A stretch of DNA of 56,193 nucleotides from Isosphaeraceae bacterium (GTDB lineage Bacteria > Planctomycetota > Planctomycetia > Isosphaerales > Isosphaeraceae), in NCBI GenBank assembly GCA_021324445.1, contig JAJPJC010000488.1:1-56193 (forward strand), in the 5' to 3' direction. Made by a program: the position numbers and the translations under genes. Below are positions 17,441-26,143 of the stretch, one piece after another. How positions within the stretch are numbered: the stretch's first letter is position 1; each line of letters starts with the position of its first letter. The notes below the pieces were generated by a model, which was not told the DNA's origin, searched no databases, and saw only the letters and a list, made by a program, of their open reading frames with translations.

Positions 17441-17470
17441 CGCCCTTGCACCGGCCGGCCGGTGGGATGG

Positions 17471-18028
17471 CTACGTGAGGTCGGTCTTGTTATCCACGTA
17501 GTCGGTCTCAACCGGGTAGTGCGAGCGCAGGGTTGCATTAGCGCCATTGCCGGCGTCCACGATGAGCGCGATGTAGCTGCAATCGGACTGCGAGTTGGCC
17601 GTATACGCGACGCCGCCGAAGTCCGTCTCCTTCAAGGGGACGGCGAAAAGGAATTTCGAGCCGTCTTGGAGGTCCTTGAACTTGACGAAATCTTTGCCCG
17701 ACTTTTCCAACGCGGCATTGATGATCTCGAAGCCGCTGTTGACGTCGACCTTCTGGCGTACGTCGGTCTTCACCTGATGCCACTTGGACTTCTTTTGACC
17801 TTTCTTCAGGGAAGTCTTCACGAGACTGCTGTCCTCATTGTTCACCCAGACGGTCTTCTTGGCCTTTTTGTAGTACACGCCACAGGTCGTCCGTTTCCCG
17901 TCCGTGATCGACTGCTTCGCCTGGGCTTCGTCGAAGTGGGCCTTGTCGTGGTACATTGCCTGTTTGAACAGGTCCGTGCCGGTGAACGAATTCAACGCGC
18001 CCTTGGCGGAATTCAATGAAACGGCCAT
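17471..18028 (-). CDS. hypothetical basic protein
   Basis: The 185-residue Lys-rich product has no signal peptide and no recognised domain. It has a basic middle section (SLKKGQKKSKWHQVKTD) and a C-terminal half with alternating hydrophobic residues (SKFLFAVPLKETDFGGVAYT) that looks like a beta-rich domain. Codon use is less GC-extreme than its neighbours (many AAG/TTC/TTG), which may mean transfer. The ATG at 18028 has GGAGA about eight bases upstream. It sits between the sigma-factor relic and the possible lipB relic, convergent with the former. No function can be assigned. Confidence 0.6.
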   Translation of the reverse strand: MAVSLNSAKGALNSFTGTDLFKQAMYHDKAHFDEAQAKQSITDGKRTTCGVYYKKAKKTVWVNNEDSSLVKTSLKKGQKKSKWHQVKTDVRQKVDVNSGFEIINAALEKSGKDFVKFKDLQDGSKFLFAVPLKETDFGGVAYTANSQSDCSYIALIVDAGNGANATLRSHYPVETDYVDNKTDLT

Positions 18029-18091
18029 GCGCAACGTCTCCAGGAGTTGGTCGACAGAATCGGTCCAGTGCCCGTTGGATCGAGAGGGGCG

Positions 18092-18373
18092 TCACTCGAC
18101 GCCATCGCAGGATTCGCTCGACGCACGTTCGATGAACGATGATGCGCGTCCCGATCCATCCAGGATATTGCCGCCGGCCGCCGCCACCCGACACGCCGGC
18201 CAAGTTTTCTGGACGATGGGTCCCTGGTTCCTCGTCTCTTGGCCAGTCGGCCGCACCACCCCGCCCCACGAAACGACCTGCGGATGATCAGCCAGGAGCA
18301 ACAGGCCGTCGTGGCCGAGGGTCCTCGACGACCCTCGCCTGCGACTCCGCCGCGAATCGACCGCGCCTGGCAA
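18092..18373 (-). pseudogene. possible degenerate lipB (octanoyltransferase) fragment
   Basis: One frame reads DGLLLLADHPQVVSWGG and, 45 residues on, CRVAAAGGNILDGSG. These resemble the LipB landmarks LLLxEHPPVxTxGR and RGGDxTYHGPGQ in the right order and spacing, but with the catalytic region badly altered. The rest of the enzyme is absent. The call is tentative. The 370-bp gap between 18028 and 18399 contains nothing else. Confidence 0.3.
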
Positions 18374-18398
18374 CTTCGTTTGCGCCGCCGCGAGCCGG

Positions 18399-19097
18399 TC
18401 AAGGGCGCTCCTTCACGGGCGGCACGATCACGTGGGGCCGCTCGAGCGAACGCGCCTGGCGGTTCAGCTCGGCCAGGTCCTTCGCCACCAGGCTCTGGAA
18501 GTTGTCGAGCAGCCTGGATAGTTCTTGATGCAACCGCGCGGCGGACTCGCGCATCCCTTGAGTCGGCGGGCCGTCGCCTTCGAGCACCATCGCGTAAAGC
18601 CAGCCGAGCTGGGAGTAGAGCTGGGCCCCACCGCGCTGGGCCAGGATGTCATACGGGACCTGGGCCTTGGGATTGTGCAGCTTGCCCTCCAGGGCATCGA
18701 GCTGACCGATCAGCGCCGTGGCGGCCTTCCCCAGCGGCTGCGCCGGGGCATTCCCCTTCAGGAGCAGGTTGCGATCCTGAAGCTGCTTGCGGATCGAGCG
18801 GGGCCGCTCGACGGCGTCGGAGAGCCGGTTGAAGTCATCGCGGATGCGGATGGCCAGCCGGAGCTGGTCAGCCAGCTCCGAGGCCGCGACCCGCACGCGC
18901 GGGTCGGGCTTGATCTCCAGAGGCGCGCTGACGTCCTTGCCGTCGACCAGGTAGATCAAAGGATTCCCCGGCACGCCCGCGACCCGGCAGACCCGTTCTC
19001 CCGTCGCCGGCCCGATCGAGCGATACCGCAACCGGCTGAACGGTCCAGCCTGCGAACTATCACCACGCCCCGCCAGATTCGCTGACCCATCAGCCAT
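18399..19097 (-). CDS. internally deleted BNR/VPS10-type hydrolase: N- and C-terminal ends fused
   Basis: Residues 1-47 include FSRLRYRSIGPATGERVCRV, the start of the beta-propeller of the large (about 1,000-residue) WD40/YVTN/BNR-like glycosyl hydrolases. From about residue 49 (IYLVDGKDVSAPLEIKPDP) the sequence is the helical C-terminal domain of the same family, running to LERPHVIVPPVKERP. The roughly 750-800 residues of propeller between them are gone, with the frame preserved at about position 18955. The product (232 residues) cannot have the original activity. It may be silent or a new small helical protein. The first residues lack a signal peptide, so the original start may also be lost. 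Confidence 0.7.
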   Translation of the reverse strand: MADGSANLAGRGDSSQAGPFSRLRYRSIGPATGERVCRVAGVPGNPLIYLVDGKDVSAPLEIKPDPRVRVAASELADQLRLAIRIRDDFNRLSDAVERPRSIRKQLQDRNLLLKGNAPAQPLGKAATALIGQLDALEGKLHNPKAQVPYDILAQRGGAQLYSQLGWLYAMVLEGDGPPTQGMRESAARLHQELSRLLDNFQSLVAKDLAELNRQARSLERPHVIVPPVKERP

Positions 19098-19364
19098 CTC
19101 CTCACAGCACTGCCTGGCCTTGACCTCGCGGAATCCGCCTGCCGGTTCGCCCCTTTGGCCGAGACTTGATCCTAGGGGATTTTGTCAATCTGGTGCAATG
19201 GGATTGTTTGGGGGAAGTACGGAGAGAGTTCGGGTTGTCCGTTCCACGGCCCAGCGGCCGGTTTCGATCCGCGCGGTGGTGGAGGTATACTGAAGTTGGG
19301 CGAGGTTTATTCTAGGGATCCTTCCTGGCTCCCTCGCGGGCGTGAAGGCTGAGGGTCGAGGATC

Positions 19365-20081
19365 ATGCCTCTGCACGAGTGGACCGATCGGCCGGGCTGG
19401 GAGGGACTGGATCACGTCTGGATCACCGAGTTGCTCCGGTGGGTCAAGCCGCGGTTGCCCGCGGGTTATCGGGCCTATATCGGTTCGGCGCCGGTCCTCG
19501 CCGTTGGCATGCCGGGGGGCCGTCCGGATGTTGGGGTAGGGCGGTGGGCAGCGGATGAAGTCACGGAGACCAACTGCTCAACGCCGGAGGTCTCGGTCGG
19601 GTCGGGCGACGAGATGGAGCCGGACATCGAGTTGGCCGTGGCCACGCTCGATCCTGGCACCTCTCTTTGGGTGGAGCGGGGAGGGCGACTCGTCGCGGCG
19701 CTCGAGCTGATCTCGCCGCGGAATAAGGACCGACCGTCCGCTCGCGACGCGTACCTGGCCCGTTATCTTGGCTATCTTCTGGAGTCGGTCCATCTCCTGT
19801 TGGTGGACGTGCACCCACGGCCGATCGGATTCTCGTTCGCGGATCGGATCGCGGCCGAGTTGTCGATTGATCAAGAGCCCCTTCCGCCTCCGATGGCCAT
19901 CAGTTACCGCGTTGGCGAGCCCGCGGCGACCGGCGGCCGGCTCCTCGCGATCTGGCGGCGAGCCCTGAATCCTGGATCGTGCTTGCCGACGCTCCCCTTG
20001 CCTCTGACCACCCACGTGAACGTCTCGGTCGATCTCGAACGAACCTACTCCGCCGCGGCGGTCGACGCCTACCTCGAGTGA
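19365..20081 (+). CDS. DUF4058 family protein
   Basis: The 238-residue protein begins MPLHEWTDRPGWEGLDHVWI, the DUF4058 hallmark, and later has VAALELISPRNKDRPSARDA and LARYLGYLLESVHLLLVDVH. The central ELISPxNK segment resembles the catalytic strand of nuclease-fold (PD-D/ExK) proteins. DUF4058 is common in cyanobacteria and planctomycetes and has no established function. The ATG at 19365 follows a GAGG-containing leader. The 267 bp upstream are non-coding. The gene looks intact, at about the usual length (230-260). Confidence 0.85.
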   Translation: MPLHEWTDRPGWEGLDHVWITELLRWVKPRLPAGYRAYIGSAPVLAVGMPGGRPDVGVGRWAADEVTETNCSTPEVSVGSGDEMEPDIELAVATLDPGTSLWVERGGRLVAALELISPRNKDRPSARDAYLARYLGYLLESVHLLLVDVHPRPIGFSFADRIAAELSIDQEPLPPPMAISYRVGEPAATGGRLLAIWRRALNPGSCLPTLPLPLTTHVNVSVDLERTYSAAAVDAYLE

Positions 20082-20445
20082 GCGGCCGAGGAGTCTCGGC
20101 GTCGCGGAGCGCCCGAGCAAGCGCCACCCTTCGTGGAAGTTTCGGCCGGGCCGACACCCCTGGGCCTGGCCGAAAAAACCTGAAAAACCGGTCCGACCTT
20201 GGACTTGCGGGTCCGACCCCTGGCCGGCGTGCTCCCGATTCCGCAGCCAGAGGCGTCCACGCCAAGCTTCATGCTACATCCTTGAAAAGATTCCAACCTG
20301 ATCCCGTGAGGTTCAAAAAATTTTACGGAAAACCCCCGGATTCCGACCGAGTTGGCCTCGCACAATGAAGGATTGCGGAGATAATACCCGCGATCCGGAC
20401 CGGGATCCGGGCACATCCGTTTGTTGCGAGGGCGGCACGGCCGTG
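20082..20445. other. 364-bp gap with an AT-rich patch
   Basis: No gene was recognised. A patch around 20308-20330 (TTCAAAAAATTTTACGGAAAA) is strongly AT-rich against the roughly 65 % GC background. GATAAT at 20386-20391 lies about 55 bp before the next gene and could be a -10 element. No convincing -35 box accompanies it. Confidence 0.35.
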
Positions 20446-20859
20446 ATGGGCGGAGACAGGCGATCGATCCGGGCGGGCTCTTGGATGATCCTCCTGGTCG
20501 CGACGGCGACCCAGGGGTTCACGCCCGACCACGACAACCTCGTGTCCTCCCGAATCTTGCGGCTCGTGACCGCGGGATTGGCCGAGACCGACGCCGCCGA
20601 CAGCAGCCACTCACCGCTCTCGACTCCGCTCCCGTGTGGCGAACACGACGGTGTCCCGGGGGGAGTTTGCTCGAAGGTGGCGGCGGAATCCGTGCTGCCC
20701 CTACCACCGGGGCCCGGCGTCCATCAGCGCATCCAGTTCCTCCCGGACGACCTCCGCGCACGGCCGGGCCGATCGGCTCCCTGCTCGTTCAATCCCCCTG
20801 GCGGAGCCTTGCCAGGGTCCGGTGGCCTGATCCCCTCTCTCTGCCGGTTCCTCTGCTGA
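20446..20859 (+). CDS. small secreted hypothetical protein
   Basis: The 137-residue product has an N-terminal basic segment and a hydrophobic core (SIRAGSWMILLVATATQGF) consistent with export. The Pro/Cys-containing mature part carries CGEHDGVPGGVC and ends LIPSLCRFLC. No domain was recognised. Composition and length resemble other short exported planctomycete proteins, but without comparison sequences it could be a chance frame. A GTG one codon upstream is an alternative start. Confidence 0.4.
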   Translation: MGGDRRSIRAGSWMILLVATATQGFTPDHDNLVSSRILRLVTAGLAETDAADSSHSPLSTPLPCGEHDGVPGGVCSKVAAESVLPLPPGPGVHQRIQFLPDDLRARPGRSAPCSFNPPGGALPGSGGLIPSLCRFLC

Positions 20860-21036
20860 GCTCGCCGACCGCCCACAGAACCTGGACTGTCGATCGAGCG
20901 GCCGGCGCGCCGCGCGCGCCGTCCCCGGCCCCTTCCCCGCGCCGGGGCAGGCAGGCGGACCGCGCAAGGTCGGCGCTCACCCGTGACCGGTGCCCGGCCC
21001 GGCCCTTCGAGGACCTGGATCGCTCGTGGGGGGACC

Positions 21037-22416
21037 ATGTCTCTTGTCTCAAAAGAACTGATCATCCGTCCATTCGTCCCGGCCCGCCGGTTGCGGCCGA
21101 ACTCCGTCGCCAGACCCGACGGCAGCGCCGGGCTCTACACCGGGGAGCCCGAGAACTGCCGGCGCCGGGTGCGCGAGTTCCTCGCGATCCTGGCCCAACT
21201 GGGACTGATGCTCGCCGTCGTCGACGCCTACCGGCTTGAGACCCGATCGTTTCGGCTCCTCGTCCTGCTGGCGATGATGACGCTGCCGGCCCACTACCTG
21301 GCGCCCTATCGCTGGAAGAAACCGCTCTTCGTGGCCGTGTCGATCGTCGGGATGATCCTGGTCAACGGCCTGTCCACCTCGGGTGGCGTCCTGGCCATCT
21401 CGGCGGTGCTCCTGGCCCTGGCCGCGGCGCCGCTGCCCTGGCGGGTCCGCGTGGGACTGATCGCCGCGATGGCCGCGTCCCTGGCCGTCCTCCGGTCGAG
21501 GGCCGGCTCCAGCGCCGAGGCGATCCCGACCGGAGTCCTCCCGGTGGTCGCGACGATGTTCATGTTCCGGATGATGATTTATCTCTACGAACAAAAGCAC
21601 GCCCGGGGCCGCGAGCCGCTCGTCGATACGCTGAGCTATTTCTTCCTTCTGCCCAATTATGTCTTCCCCCACTTCCCGGTGATCGATTACCGGGCGTTCC
21701 AGCGCGGTTATTTCGCGCGCGGCATCCACGAGATCCAGCGGGCGGGCCTGGTGATGATGTCGCGCGGGACCGTGCATCTGTTGCTCTATCGCGTGATCGA
21801 CCGCTTGCTGCTGATCTCCGCCGACGCGGTGGACGATCCGATGAGCCTCGCGGGCTACCTGGTCTGCAATTACTTGCTGTATCTGCGGGTGTCGGGCCAG
21901 TTTCACATGGCCTGCGGGTTGCTCCACCTGTTCGGCTTCCAGCTCCCCGAGACCCACCACCATTACCTGCTGGCGACCGGTTTCACCGACTACTGGCGGC
22001 GGATCAACATCTACTGGAAGGACTTCATGGTGCGGATCGTGTTCAACCCGGTGGTGTTCCGCCTCAAACGACGATCCCAACCCGTGGCCCTGGCCGCGGC
22101 GACGGCGGTCGTGTTCGTCGTCACCTGGCTGTTGCACGCCTATCAGTCGTTCTGGCTCAGAGGAGTCTGGGGCTTCGGCGTGCCCGACGCCCTGTTCTGG
22201 GGCATCCTGGGCATCCTGGTCCTGATCAATGTCCAGCTCGACGCGCGGCGATGCGCGCGGAGCGCCGGCGGTCCGTCCGGGTCGCCGTTGCGGTTGGCGA
22301 TCCGCGCGGTCCGGATCGCGGGCACGTTCACGACCATTGCCCTGCTCTGGTCGCTCTGGTCGAGTCCGAGCGTCGGGGCCTGGGTGGCCTTGATCCGGCG
22401 GGGTCTGAGGATCTGA
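21037..22416 (+). CDS. MBOAT family O-acyltransferase (AlgI/DltB-like)
   Basis: The 459-residue polytopic protein has the MBOAT core: DTLSYFFLLPNYVFPHFPVI, then FTDYWRRINIYWKDFM, then a buried His in TWLLHAYQSFW (His367), the family's catalytic histidine. MBOAT proteins of this group move acyl (usually acetyl) groups across the membrane to an extracytoplasmic polysaccharide or cell-wall acceptor, together with a periplasmic SGNH partner. That partner is encoded 24 bp downstream. The ATG at 21037 has a GGGGGGA site just upstream. Length and helix count fit the family. Confidence 0.85.
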   Translation: MSLVSKELIIRPFVPARRLRPNSVARPDGSAGLYTGEPENCRRRVREFLAILAQLGLMLAVVDAYRLETRSFRLLVLLAMMTLPAHYLAPYRWKKPLFVAVSIVGMILVNGLSTSGGVLAISAVLLALAAAPLPWRVRVGLIAAMAASLAVLRSRAGSSAEAIPTGVLPVVATMFMFRMMIYLYEQKHARGREPLVDTLSYFFLLPNYVFPHFPVIDYRAFQRGYFARGIHEIQRAGLVMMSRGTVHLLLYRVIDRLLLISADAVDDPMSLAGYLVCNYLLYLRVSGQFHMACGLLHLFGFQLPETHHHYLLATGFTDYWRRINIYWKDFMVRIVFNPVVFRLKRRSQPVALAAATAVVFVVTWLLHAYQSFWLRGVWGFGVPDALFWGILGILVLINVQLDARRCARSAGGPSGSPLRLAIRAVRIAGTFTTIALLWSLWSSPSVGAWVALIRRGLRI

Positions 22417-22440
22417 CAAGCCGTCGATGGAGAATGGTCC

Positions 22441-23658
22441 ATGTCTCATCCCTCATGGGCGGCCCTGCGACTGCTTGCGGCCGTGGCGTTGCTGGGCTGG
22501 CGCTGGGTGCCGCGCGAATGGCCCCCGTGCGCGGTGGATCGGCTGCGTTGGGCGCTCGGCTGCGATGAGATCGAGAATCTCGACCGCCTGCTGAGCCGAA
22601 ACAATGCCGAGCGGAGGGATCAGGGCTATTACAACCAGCTCCTGGACACCGGGCTGGCGCCCGACCGGTCGCCCCCGATCTGCGAGGAGGTCGCGGATCT
22701 GCGTGAGGTGGTGCTGCGGCCCAACCTGTCGATCGTCCGGGCCGACGGGATGACGTGGAGTACCAATGCGTTGGGGATGCGTGACCGGTCGTATGCGGTG
22801 GCCAAGCCGGCGGGGACGTTCCGGATGGCGATGACGGGGGACTCGATCGGCGTCGGGCTGGGCGTCGGTGACGGTCAGGGACTGGAGCCGTCACTGGAGC
22901 AGTCGCTCGCCGAGTGGTCGCGCCGGCAAGGGGGGCCGGCGGTCGAGATCCTCAATTTCGCCCTGCCCGGCCGGAGCCCCGCTCAGCGCTGGGCGCACTT
23001 CCAGCAGCTCGGCTGGGCGATGGAACCCGACCTCATTCTGTTCGAGGCGACCGCGGCCGATGTCGGCTGGGACCGGGGCCGGCTCGCCGACCTCCTGCCC
23101 CGGGGGATCGGTTGGGACTGCCCGCTCTACGGCGACGTCCTGGCGCGCGCGGGGGTCCAGCCGGGTGCGACGAGCGAGGATTACTTCCGGGCGCTCCAGC
23201 CGTACCGATGGGACCTTGTCGCGGCGGTCTACCGGGCCGTCGCCGCCGACTGCCGGGCCCGGGGCGTGCCCTGCCTCTTTGTGTTGATCCCCCGAGTGGG
23301 CCGAGCCGTGGAGCCGGCGGAACACCAACGGCTTCTCGACCTGGCCCGCGCCGCGGGGTTCACGGCGGTGGTGGATGTCTCGGATGCCTTTGATCGGTTC
23401 GACCCGGCCGACCTGGCGGTCCACCCCAGCGACTTTCATCCCAACGCCACGGGCCACGCCCTGCTGGCCCGCCGGATCGCCGAGGCGCTGTGGCCACTGC
23501 CCACGCTCGGGCCGCTCCGAAGGTCGCGGCCCAACGCCCGCCCAGATGGTCTTGACGGAGCCGTGCGGGCCGAGTCATCCCCACGAATTCAGACCGCTCG
23601 ACCTGGGAGCAGGTTGGGATCAGAACCTTCATTGCGGTTCCGACGCCCCACCGGCTAG
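22441..23658 (+). CDS. SGNH/GDSL hydrolase-like partner of the MBOAT protein
   Basis: The 405-residue protein has an N-terminal hydrophobic segment (LRLLAAVALLGWRWVP, signal anchor) and a periplasmic SGNH domain. Block I is MTGDSIGVGLGV (Ser135), the central part contains FALPGRSPAQRW, and block V SDFHPNATGH supplies Asp331/His333. The last 60 residues are Arg-rich and disordered. AlgI/AlgJ-, PatA/PatB- and DltB/DltD-like pairs have the same organisation, so this enzyme most likely transfers or hydrolyses acyl groups on an exported glycan. A GGAG-like site lies before the ATG. Confidence 0.75.
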   Translation: MSHPSWAALRLLAAVALLGWRWVPREWPPCAVDRLRWALGCDEIENLDRLLSRNNAERRDQGYYNQLLDTGLAPDRSPPICEEVADLREVVLRPNLSIVRADGMTWSTNALGMRDRSYAVAKPAGTFRMAMTGDSIGVGLGVGDGQGLEPSLEQSLAEWSRRQGGPAVEILNFALPGRSPAQRWAHFQQLGWAMEPDLILFEATAADVGWDRGRLADLLPRGIGWDCPLYGDVLARAGVQPGATSEDYFRALQPYRWDLVAAVYRAVAADCRARGVPCLFVLIPRVGRAVEPAEHQRLLDLARAAGFTAVVDVSDAFDRFDPADLAVHPSDFHPNATGHALLARRIAEALWPLPTLGPLRRSRPNARPDGLDGAVRAESSPRIQTARPGSRLGSEPSLRFRRPTG

Positions 23659-23769
23659 GCTCGGCCCCCGGAACGATCGCCTCCGGGTCCGATTGATCGC
23701 GAGAAGTCTCCCCGTTCCGTCGCACCAAATCAAGCGCCGCCCCTCGTGGACCGCGTCTTCATTCCGGCC

Positions 23770-23797
23770 TTGCGGCCAGGTCAGGGTCGGATACAAT
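23770..23797 (+). promoter_or_regulatory. candidate sigma70 promoter of larC
   Basis: TTGCGG (23770-23775), a 16-base spacer and TACAAT (23792-23797) lie about 45 bp before the GTG start at 23844. The 185-bp gap has no other content. Confidence 0.5.
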
Positions 23798-23843
23798 AGC
23801 CCGAGATTCGGTCGCTTCGGCATTCGCGGCAAGGGGTAAGGGC

Positions 23844-25016
23844 GTGCGAGTCGGATACTTCGACTGCTTCAGCGGCGTCGCGGGCGACATGACGTTGGCG
23901 GCGCTGATCGATGCCGGTGTCGATCGCCGGGCGATCCAGGAGGCGGTGGCCAGCCTGGGCTTGCCCTGTGAGCTGACGTTCGAGACCGTGAAGCGCGGCG
24001 GTTTCCGGGCGACCTACGCCAAGGTCGTCGCCCCCCATGAGCACGCCCATCGCCACTGGCACCACATCGAGGCGATCCTCGACAAGAGCGTCCTGACCCC
24101 GCGGCAGAAGGACCTCGCCAGGCGGATCTTCCTCAAGCTGGGCGAGGCCGAGGCCAAGGTCCACGGGGTCGAGCTGGCCAAGATCCATTTTCACGAGGTC
24201 GGCGCGGTCGACTCGATCGTCGACATCGCCGGCTCGGCGGTCGGGCTGGACCTGCTGGGCGTGGACCGGTTCGAGGCCAGCCCGTTGCCGCCCGGTCGCG
24301 GCTGGGTCAAGGCGGCGCACGGGCGCATGCCTCTGCCCGCACCCGGGACGGCCGAATTGCTCCGGGGCGTCCCCCTGGCCGAGTCGATGGTCGAGGGCGA
24401 GCTCACGACGCCCACAGGGGCGGCCATCCTGACCACCGTCGTGGAGCGGTTCGGACCCCTGCCGCCCATGACGATCGAGGCGATCGGGCTGGGAGCCGGA
24501 ACCCGCGAGCTGCCCGAACAGGCCAATATTCTCCGCCTGTTCGTCGGCACCGTCGAGCTCCCGGCCGCCAGCGACCGCGTCTGGGTGCTGGAGACCAACC
24601 TCGACGACCTGCCGGGCGAAGTCGTGGGCTACACGATGACTCAGCTCATGGAGGCCGGCGCACTCGATGCCTACCTCACCCCGATCCAGATGAAGAAGAA
24701 TCGACCCGGTGTCATGGTCTCGGTGCTGTGCGACGAATCCAGGATCCCGGCGCTGGAAGACCTCTTGTTCCGGGAGACCGCGACGCTGGGGATTCGCCGA
24801 TACCCGGTCAGCCGGCACAAGCTGAAGCGCCAGGCCGTCGAGGTGGACACGCCGTTGGGCCGCGTCCGGGGCAAGCTCGGCTGGCTGGGCGAGCGCCCGC
24901 CGACGTTCAGTCCCGAGTATGATGACTGCGCGCGGATCGCCGCGGCTCAGGGCATCCCGCTCCGCGAGGTCTACGACGCCGCCCATGCGGCCTATGCGCG
25001 GCAGGGGAGAGGATGA
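23844..25016 (+). CDS. larC: nickel-pincer cofactor biosynthesis protein LarC
   Basis: The 390-residue protein starts MRVGYFDCFSGVAGDMTLAAL, the LarC hallmark. It also shows KVHGVELAKIHFHEVGAVDS, LPAPGTAELLRGVPL and ETNLDDLPGE. LarC is the CTP-dependent nickel insertase that completes the nickel-pincer nucleotide used by lactate racemase (LarA) and related enzymes. Here the LarC1 and LarC2 halves are one continuous frame, unlike the frameshifted larC of Lactobacillus. The GTG start at 23844 follows AAGGGGTAAGGG. LarA, LarB and LarE are not in this window. Confidence 0.93.
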   Translation: MRVGYFDCFSGVAGDMTLAALIDAGVDRRAIQEAVASLGLPCELTFETVKRGGFRATYAKVVAPHEHAHRHWHHIEAILDKSVLTPRQKDLARRIFLKLGEAEAKVHGVELAKIHFHEVGAVDSIVDIAGSAVGLDLLGVDRFEASPLPPGRGWVKAAHGRMPLPAPGTAELLRGVPLAESMVEGELTTPTGAAILTTVVERFGPLPPMTIEAIGLGAGTRELPEQANILRLFVGTVELPAASDRVWVLETNLDDLPGEVVGYTMTQLMEAGALDAYLTPIQMKKNRPGVMVSVLCDESRIPALEDLLFRETATLGIRRYPVSRHKLKRQAVEVDTPLGRVRGKLGWLGERPPTFSPEYDDCARIAAAQGIPLREVYDAAHAAYARQGRG

Positions 25017-25092
25017 TGGTCCTGGTGTTGAGCCGGGCGCCCTGCGAGACTGGAAGAATCAGACCATCAGCCTCCAAGGAGGGAACGGATCC

Positions 25093-25656
25093 ATGCCGCC
25101 GGAAACCTGGCTCGTCCTGACGGTCGCCGCGGCGTTCCTGCTCCTGGGGATCGCCGCCTCGCCGCTGGCCTGGGTGGCCCTCCTGCAACGCCGCTCCCGG
25201 TCGGATCGGCAGATGGAGCGGCGTTTCCACGAGCTGACGGCGCGTTTGCACGACCTTCAGGTCCGACTGGAGCGGTGCGAGTCGTCGTCGAGGACTCGGG
25301 CGGGCTCTGGCAAGACCCTGCCGGTCGTATCCACACGCGAATGGCCGATCACGGCATCCACCCCGCTGGCCGGCTCCGGTCCAGGACGCACAACCTTCCC
25401 CTCGGCAGCCATCGCCGACGAGTCTCCATTGATCACCGTACCGAACCTCGCATCGACGTCGCAGGACCGGCAGGCCACGCAGGGCAGCCTGGCTCAGCGT
25501 TATGCCGCCATCTGGACCCTGGCCGACAGCGGGACATCGCCGGAGGTGATCGCCCGAGCGACCGGACAACCGATCGGCCAGATCGAGCTGATCCTGGGAT
25601 TACGGCGGCAGATCGACGGAGCCCGGACCACCAGACCCCATGCCTCCCACGAATGA
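25093..25656 (+). CDS. membrane-anchored protein with C-terminal helix-turn-helix-like tail
   Basis: The 187-residue protein has one N-terminal membrane helix (VLTVAAAFLLLGIAASPLAW). A short coiled coil (DRQMERRFHELTARLHDLQV) and a disordered Ser/Thr/Pro linker follow, then a C-terminal segment YAAIWTLADSGTSPEVIAR ending GQIELILGLRRQ. The layout resembles DUF2802/DUF6115-type proteins, whose tails look like degenerate HTH domains. AAGGAGGG lies ten bases before the ATG. Its last codons overlap the start of the next gene by 17 bp, so it belongs to the downstream transcription unit. Function unknown. Confidence 0.65.
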   Translation: MPPETWLVLTVAAAFLLLGIAASPLAWVALLQRRSRSDRQMERRFHELTARLHDLQVRLERCESSSRTRAGSGKTLPVVSTREWPITASTPLAGSGPGRTTFPSAAIADESPLITVPNLASTSQDRQATQGSLAQRYAAIWTLADSGTSPEVIARATGQPIGQIELILGLRRQIDGARTTRPHASHE

Positions 25657-26143
25657 CTCCCACCCGGCGCGCGCTCCGGCCGGGGAGGCGTGCCTGGTCC
25701 GGACCCGCTTGGCCGTCCTGAACGTCCTCGTCGGCGTGGGCCTGACGATCGCACTGGGCGGCTGGCTGCTCCGCGGCCGCGCCGAGGGCCATCGGCCCGC
25801 GCCGCCGGGCGGCGTCTCGGACCTGCTGCTGCCCGCCCTGCTCGCACTGATCGTCGCGAGCTGCATCCTGAGGTCGGTGCTGGCCCGGCGCGCTCCGGAT
25901 GGTCCTCCGGCCCGGCGCGCCTCGGCCTTCTACTGGGCGCATGTCTTGCCGGCCGCGGTCATCGCCCTGGCCGCCCCGCTGGGGATCGCCTATGGCTGGT
26001 GGGTCAACCCTCGGGTCAATCAAGGCGTGCTGATGTTCTGGATCATCCCCCTGGCCCTCGGGTTCCTCTTCCTGCCCCGCTCCTACGAGCTGGACGCCTT
26101 CCACGATCCGGCACAGGATCCATCCAGGACCCCGTCACCATGA
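25640..26143 (+). CDS. hypothetical four-helix membrane protein
   Basis: This 167-residue protein has four predicted membrane helices (about residues 25-45, 60-78, 95-115 and 130-147) and a Pro-rich tail; no family was recognised. It overlaps the previous gene by 17 bp, and its TGA overlaps the ATG of the glycosyltransferase (ATGA). It is therefore translationally coupled to both and probably serves the same membrane process. Confidence 0.6.
   Translation: MPPTNDSHPARAPAGEACLVRTRLAVLNVLVGVGLTIALGGWLLRGRAEGHRPAPPGGVSDLLLPALLALIVASCILRSVLARRAPDGPPARRASAFYWAHVLPAAVIALAAPLGIAYGWWVNPRVNQGVLMFWIIPLALGFLFLPRSYELDAFHDPAQDPSRTPSP

Noticed and set aside
25640..26143. CrtO-type acyltransferase identity for the small membrane protein
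   Set aside because: Length and location would fit, but none of the CrtO motifs could be seen.
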